NCBI RefSeq assembly: GCF_023100805.1
Contig: NZ_CP095855.1
Span: 3,947,001-4,011,000 of the forward strand
From: Chitinophaga filiformis
GTDB taxonomy: Bacteria > Bacteroidota > Bacteroidia > Chitinophagales > Chitinophagaceae
Direction: 5' to 3'
Length of the DNA stretch: 64,000 nucleotides
Shown: positions 61,645 through 64,000 of the stretch, one piece after another
How the letters are laid out: each line of letters starts with the position of its first letter
How positions within the stretch are numbered: the first letter of the stretch is position 1
Translations under genes and position numbers: made by a program
Notes under the pieces: model-generated
Databases searched by the model: none
Seen by the model: only the letters and a program-made list of their open reading frames with translations
What the model was told of the DNA's origin: nothing

Positions 61645-64000
61645 ATGAGAGCATTCTTACTGTCAGGCTGTATTTTAGTTATCTCGTTATTAAGTATGCC
61701 GGTACTGGCGCAACAGGCCAGTTTTACAGCACCGGATACGGTTTGTGTGAATGAACAGGTAAATGTGACCAATACTTCCACCGGCGGAAGTTCCTATTAT
61801 TGGAACTTTTGCGCAGGTAACCTGTTCCAGGACCCCGCGGGCGTTAACCTTGGTAATCCGGGCAACGCTTTCAGCATCCCGACATTCCTGGATATGGCGA
61901 AGGAAGGGAACGACTATTACGTATTCGTTACTAATAATAGCCGTTCTATTGTACGTATGTACTTCGGCAATAGCCTGCTGAATACACCAGTTGTTACTAA
62001 CCTTGGCAATGTAGGCGGCAATCTGCCGCCACAGACAGAGGGCTTACAGATCATACAGGATGCAGATGGCTGGCATATCATCGTTGTTGGTGGAGGGTTG
62101 GTCAGCAGTCCCGAGATCGCAAAACTGGACTTTGGCTCAAGCCTGAACAATACGCCCACCTGTACGAACTGGGGCAATATCGGTACCCTTGCCTTTCCCG
62201 TGGATCTGTACATGTTCCAGGACGGAGGTACCTGGCATGGGCTCACAGTCAATGCCGACAACAGCACGGTTACCCGTTTTGATTTCGGTACTTCCTTTAA
62301 CAGTCCGCCAACAGGAACCAACCTGGGGAACCTGGGCAATCTGAATTTTCCCACCGGCATTTATACCGTGAAGGATAACGGTAACTGGTATGTGTTCATT
62401 ACCAATGGCAACAACAATACTATTACCCGCCTTGATTTCGGCAATTCATTGCTGAATACACCAGTAGCCACCAATATGGGCAATCCCGGCGGCCTCCTGA
62501 ATGTTCCCCGCGATATCAGCATCGTAAGGGATTGTGGTGGCATATTCGGTGTTGTGGTCAATGGAGATGGAAATGACGTGCTGAAACTGGAGTTTGAAGG
62601 TGGTAGTATCACTGGCAATATTACAGCAACATCATATGGTAATGTTGGCGGTCTTGATTATCCGCATTCATTGTCTACCGTCTTTAGAATAAAGGACGAC
62701 CTGTACACCTTTGTGGCCAGTGCCCGGAACAGTACTGTTGCCCGGCTGAAATTCAGCAGCTGTACCAACAGTAGTATACCATCATCCACACTGGTTAATC
62801 CACCGTCCTTCACTTACGATAAACCAGGTACATATACCGTCAATATGATCATGGACGAAGGACTTCCGAGTCAGCAAACCACCTGCCGGAACATTGTGGT
62901 GGTAGCGCCTCCCGTGGTAGACCTCGGCCCGGATGTTACTACCTGTAATGGTTTGCCGGTATTACTGAACGCTGGTCCCGGCTTCAGTTCTTACAAATGG
63001 TCTGACAACAGTGGCGGCAATACCCTCACAGTTAATACAAGTGGTACCTATAGCGTCGTAGTAACGAATGGCGGAAGCTGTACGGCTACGGATAATGTGT
63101 TGGTGAATATAAGTCCGGCAATGGACGCCACGTTCAATACTACCATGATCGATTGCCGGAACAGTACGGGCAGCATTGTGGTGAGCCCCAGCGGTGGCAC
63201 TCCGCCATTCACCTATACACTGAATGGGACAGACAAAGGAGCACAGAACAATTTTACCCAACTGATAGCAGGTACATATACCATTGATATAAAGGATAAC
63301 CTGGGTTGTAGTATCAGCAGACAGGTAACCATCAATACAATGCCGCCCCCCGTGGTAGACCTGGGATTGGATGTGACCACCTGTAATGGTACGCCGGTCC
63401 TTTTGAATGCCGGAGCAGGGTTCAGCGCCTATAAATGGTCTGACAACAGTACGGGCAATAGTCTTGTTGTAAATACCAGCGGTACTTACAGCGTGGAAGT
63501 AACAGACGTTAACGGTTGCATAGCAACGGATGATGTAGTTGTCAATATCAGCCCCGTATTGGATGCTACGTTCAATATAACAATGATCGACTGCCGGAAC
63601 CAGACAGGGAGCATTGTAGTGACGGCCAGCGGAGGTATTGCACCGTTCACGTATACACTGAATGGTATAGACAGGGGATCACAAAACAGTTTCACACAGC
63701 TGATTGCAGGTACTTATACGATCGGCATAAAAGATAACCTGGGTTGTACAATCACAAGGCAGGCACAGGTCGGTGTAGATCAGGCCAACATGATCGATTT
63801 TTCCGCGGCTGCGCAATCGCCCAGTTGTGACGGTGTTGCCGATGGAGCGATACGAATGACGGTGGTATCAGGACAGCCGCCTTTTGAATTTGCGATTGAT
63901 AATCAGCCATACCGGGCTGCTACCACCTTCAATAATCTTGGCGCGGGCACTTATAAGATCTATGGCCGTAACAACTATTGCCTGGATAGTACCACTATCA
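61645..64000 (+). CDS. Large secreted repeat adhesin: split PKD, propeller, SprB repeats (3' end outside window)
   Basis: At least 785 codons are open to the window end. The signal peptide is LLSGCILVISLLSMPVLAQ. The start of a PKD fold follows (PDTVCVNEQVNVTNTSTGG, YYWNF), then about six repeats of roughly 52 residues with the core R-x-D-F-G-x-S-L-L-N-T-P at 61954, 62122, 62275, 62428, 62584 and 62742. The rest of the PKD fold appears at 62810-62905 (FTYDKPGTYTVNMIMDEG). Two tandem 146-residue Ig-like plus SprB units come next. It is probably a T9SS type-B cell-surface adhesin whose sorting domain is not visible. It is divergent from the metalloprotease; the 269-bp gap has the palindrome TTATAGCTATAA at 61438-61449. 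Confidence 0.9.
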   Translation, partial: MRAFLLSGCILVISLLSMPVLAQQASFTAPDTVCVNEQVNVTNTSTGGSSYYWNFCAGNLFQDPAGVNLGNPGNAFSIPTFLDMAKEGNDYYVFVTNNSRSIVRMYFGNSLLNTPVVTNLGNVGGNLPPQTEGLQIIQDADGWHIIVVGGGLVSSPEIAKLDFGSSLNNTPTCTNWGNIGTLAFPVDLYMFQDGGTWHGLTVNADNSTVTRFDFGTSFNSPPTGTNLGNLGNLNFPTGIYTVKDNGNWYVFITNGNNNTITRLDFGNSLLNTPVATNMGNPGGLLNVPRDISIVRDCGGIFGVVVNGDGNDVLKLEFEGGSITGNITATSYGNVGGLDYPHSLSTVFRIKDDLYTFVASARNSTVARLKFSSCTNSSIPSSTLVNPPSFTYDKPGTYTVNMIMDEGLPSQQTTCRNIVVVAPPVVDLGPDVTTCNGLPVLLNAGPGFSSYKWSDNSGGNTLTVNTSGTYSVVVTNGGSCTATDNVLVNISPAMDATFNTTMIDCRNSTGSIVVSPSGGTPPFTYTLNGTDKGAQNNFTQLIAGTYTIDIKDNLGCSISRQVTINTMPPPVVDLGLDVTTCNGTPVLLNAGAGFSAYKWSDNSTGNSLVVNTSGTYSVEVTDVNGCIATDDVVVNISPVLDATFNITMIDCRNQTGSIVVTASGGIAPFTYTLNGIDRGSQNSFTQLIAGTYTIGIKDNLGCTITRQAQVGVDQANMIDFSAAAQSPSCDGVADGAIRMTVVSGQPPFEFAIDNQPYRAATTFNNLGAGTYKIYGRNNYCLDSTTI
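62911..63786 (+). repeat. Two tandem 438-bp repeats in the adhesin gene
   Basis: Units begin with CCCGTGGTAGAC at 62911 and 63349, a period of 438 bp (146 codons). Each encodes VVDLG.DVTTCNG, KWSDNS, TSGTYSV, MIDCRN.TGSIVV and TYTLNG.D.G in the same order, an Ig-like plus a SprB-like module. Confidence 0.88.

Overview
The window looks like chromosomal DNA of a gliding, Gram-negative Bacteroidota, most likely Chitinophagaceae and probably Chitinophaga. The reasons are: two T9SS cargo sorting-domain types (type B gliding-motility CTD and type A Por-secretion tail), SprB-like repeats, a BshC bacillithiol enzyme, the futalosine menaquinone enzyme MqnE, inositol oxygenase, a terpene cyclase, and promoters of the Bacteroidota -7 form TAnnTTTG. 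No rRNA, tRNA, CRISPR array, transposase or phage gene was seen. The genus is an inference; no database was searched.

Region 1 (1-15.3 kb, all + strand) is a tightly packed surface-polysaccharide operon. It holds the end of a Wzx-like flippase, a pyruvyl transferase, four GT4-type glycosyltransferases, a hexapeptide acyltransferase, a Wzy/O-antigen-ligase-like membrane protein, a fused alcohol dehydrogenase/Gfo-Idh oxidoreductase, UDP-GlcNAc 2-epimerase (wecB), a heparinase II/III-fold protein without a signal peptide, a PglC-like initiating sugar transferase with a duplicated tail, and a DegT-type sugar aminotransferase. Many genes overlap by 4-16 bp. Region 2 (15.3-28.6 kb) continues the surface theme: an exported DUF4838 protein, a T9SS type-B SprB-repeat protein, FkbM and class I methyltransferases, a NodB-type deacetylase, a NeuD/PglD-like acetyltransferase, a SWIB-domain protein, a ThuA protein, an atypical LuxR-type regulator, and a minus-strand operon of UDP-sugar dehydrogenase, CpsB-type PHP phosphatase and free-methionine-sulfoxide reductase. 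A 1.15-kb island of palindromic and tandem repeats (23.9-25.07 kb) interrupts it.

Region 3 (28.6-43.6 kb) is metabolic: idi plus a type I terpene synthase in one unit, a DUF2157 membrane protein, a sodium:solute symporter, a lipoprotein with a subtilase fold that has lost its catalytic residues, myo-inositol oxygenase, a giant FAD/Fe-S dehydrogenase, a DUF72 protein, and the glgA-glgC glycogen pair. Region 4 (43.6-64 kb) holds bshC, a FUSC-family membrane protein, smc with a DUF4259 partner, a CNT nucleoside transporter, a PVC-type cytochrome c lipoprotein, an NtrC-type response regulator, a DUF192 lipoprotein-mqnE-M43 metalloprotease operon, and the start of a very large repeat adhesin that runs off the window.

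The strongest leads are the idi-terpene synthase unit, the catalytically dead S8 lipoprotein, the split-PKD/propeller adhesin, the repeat island, the relic of a T9SS gene at 22.5 kb, and the symporter/inositol oxygenase neighbourhood. No single wholly new multi-gene system can be proven from the sequence alone.
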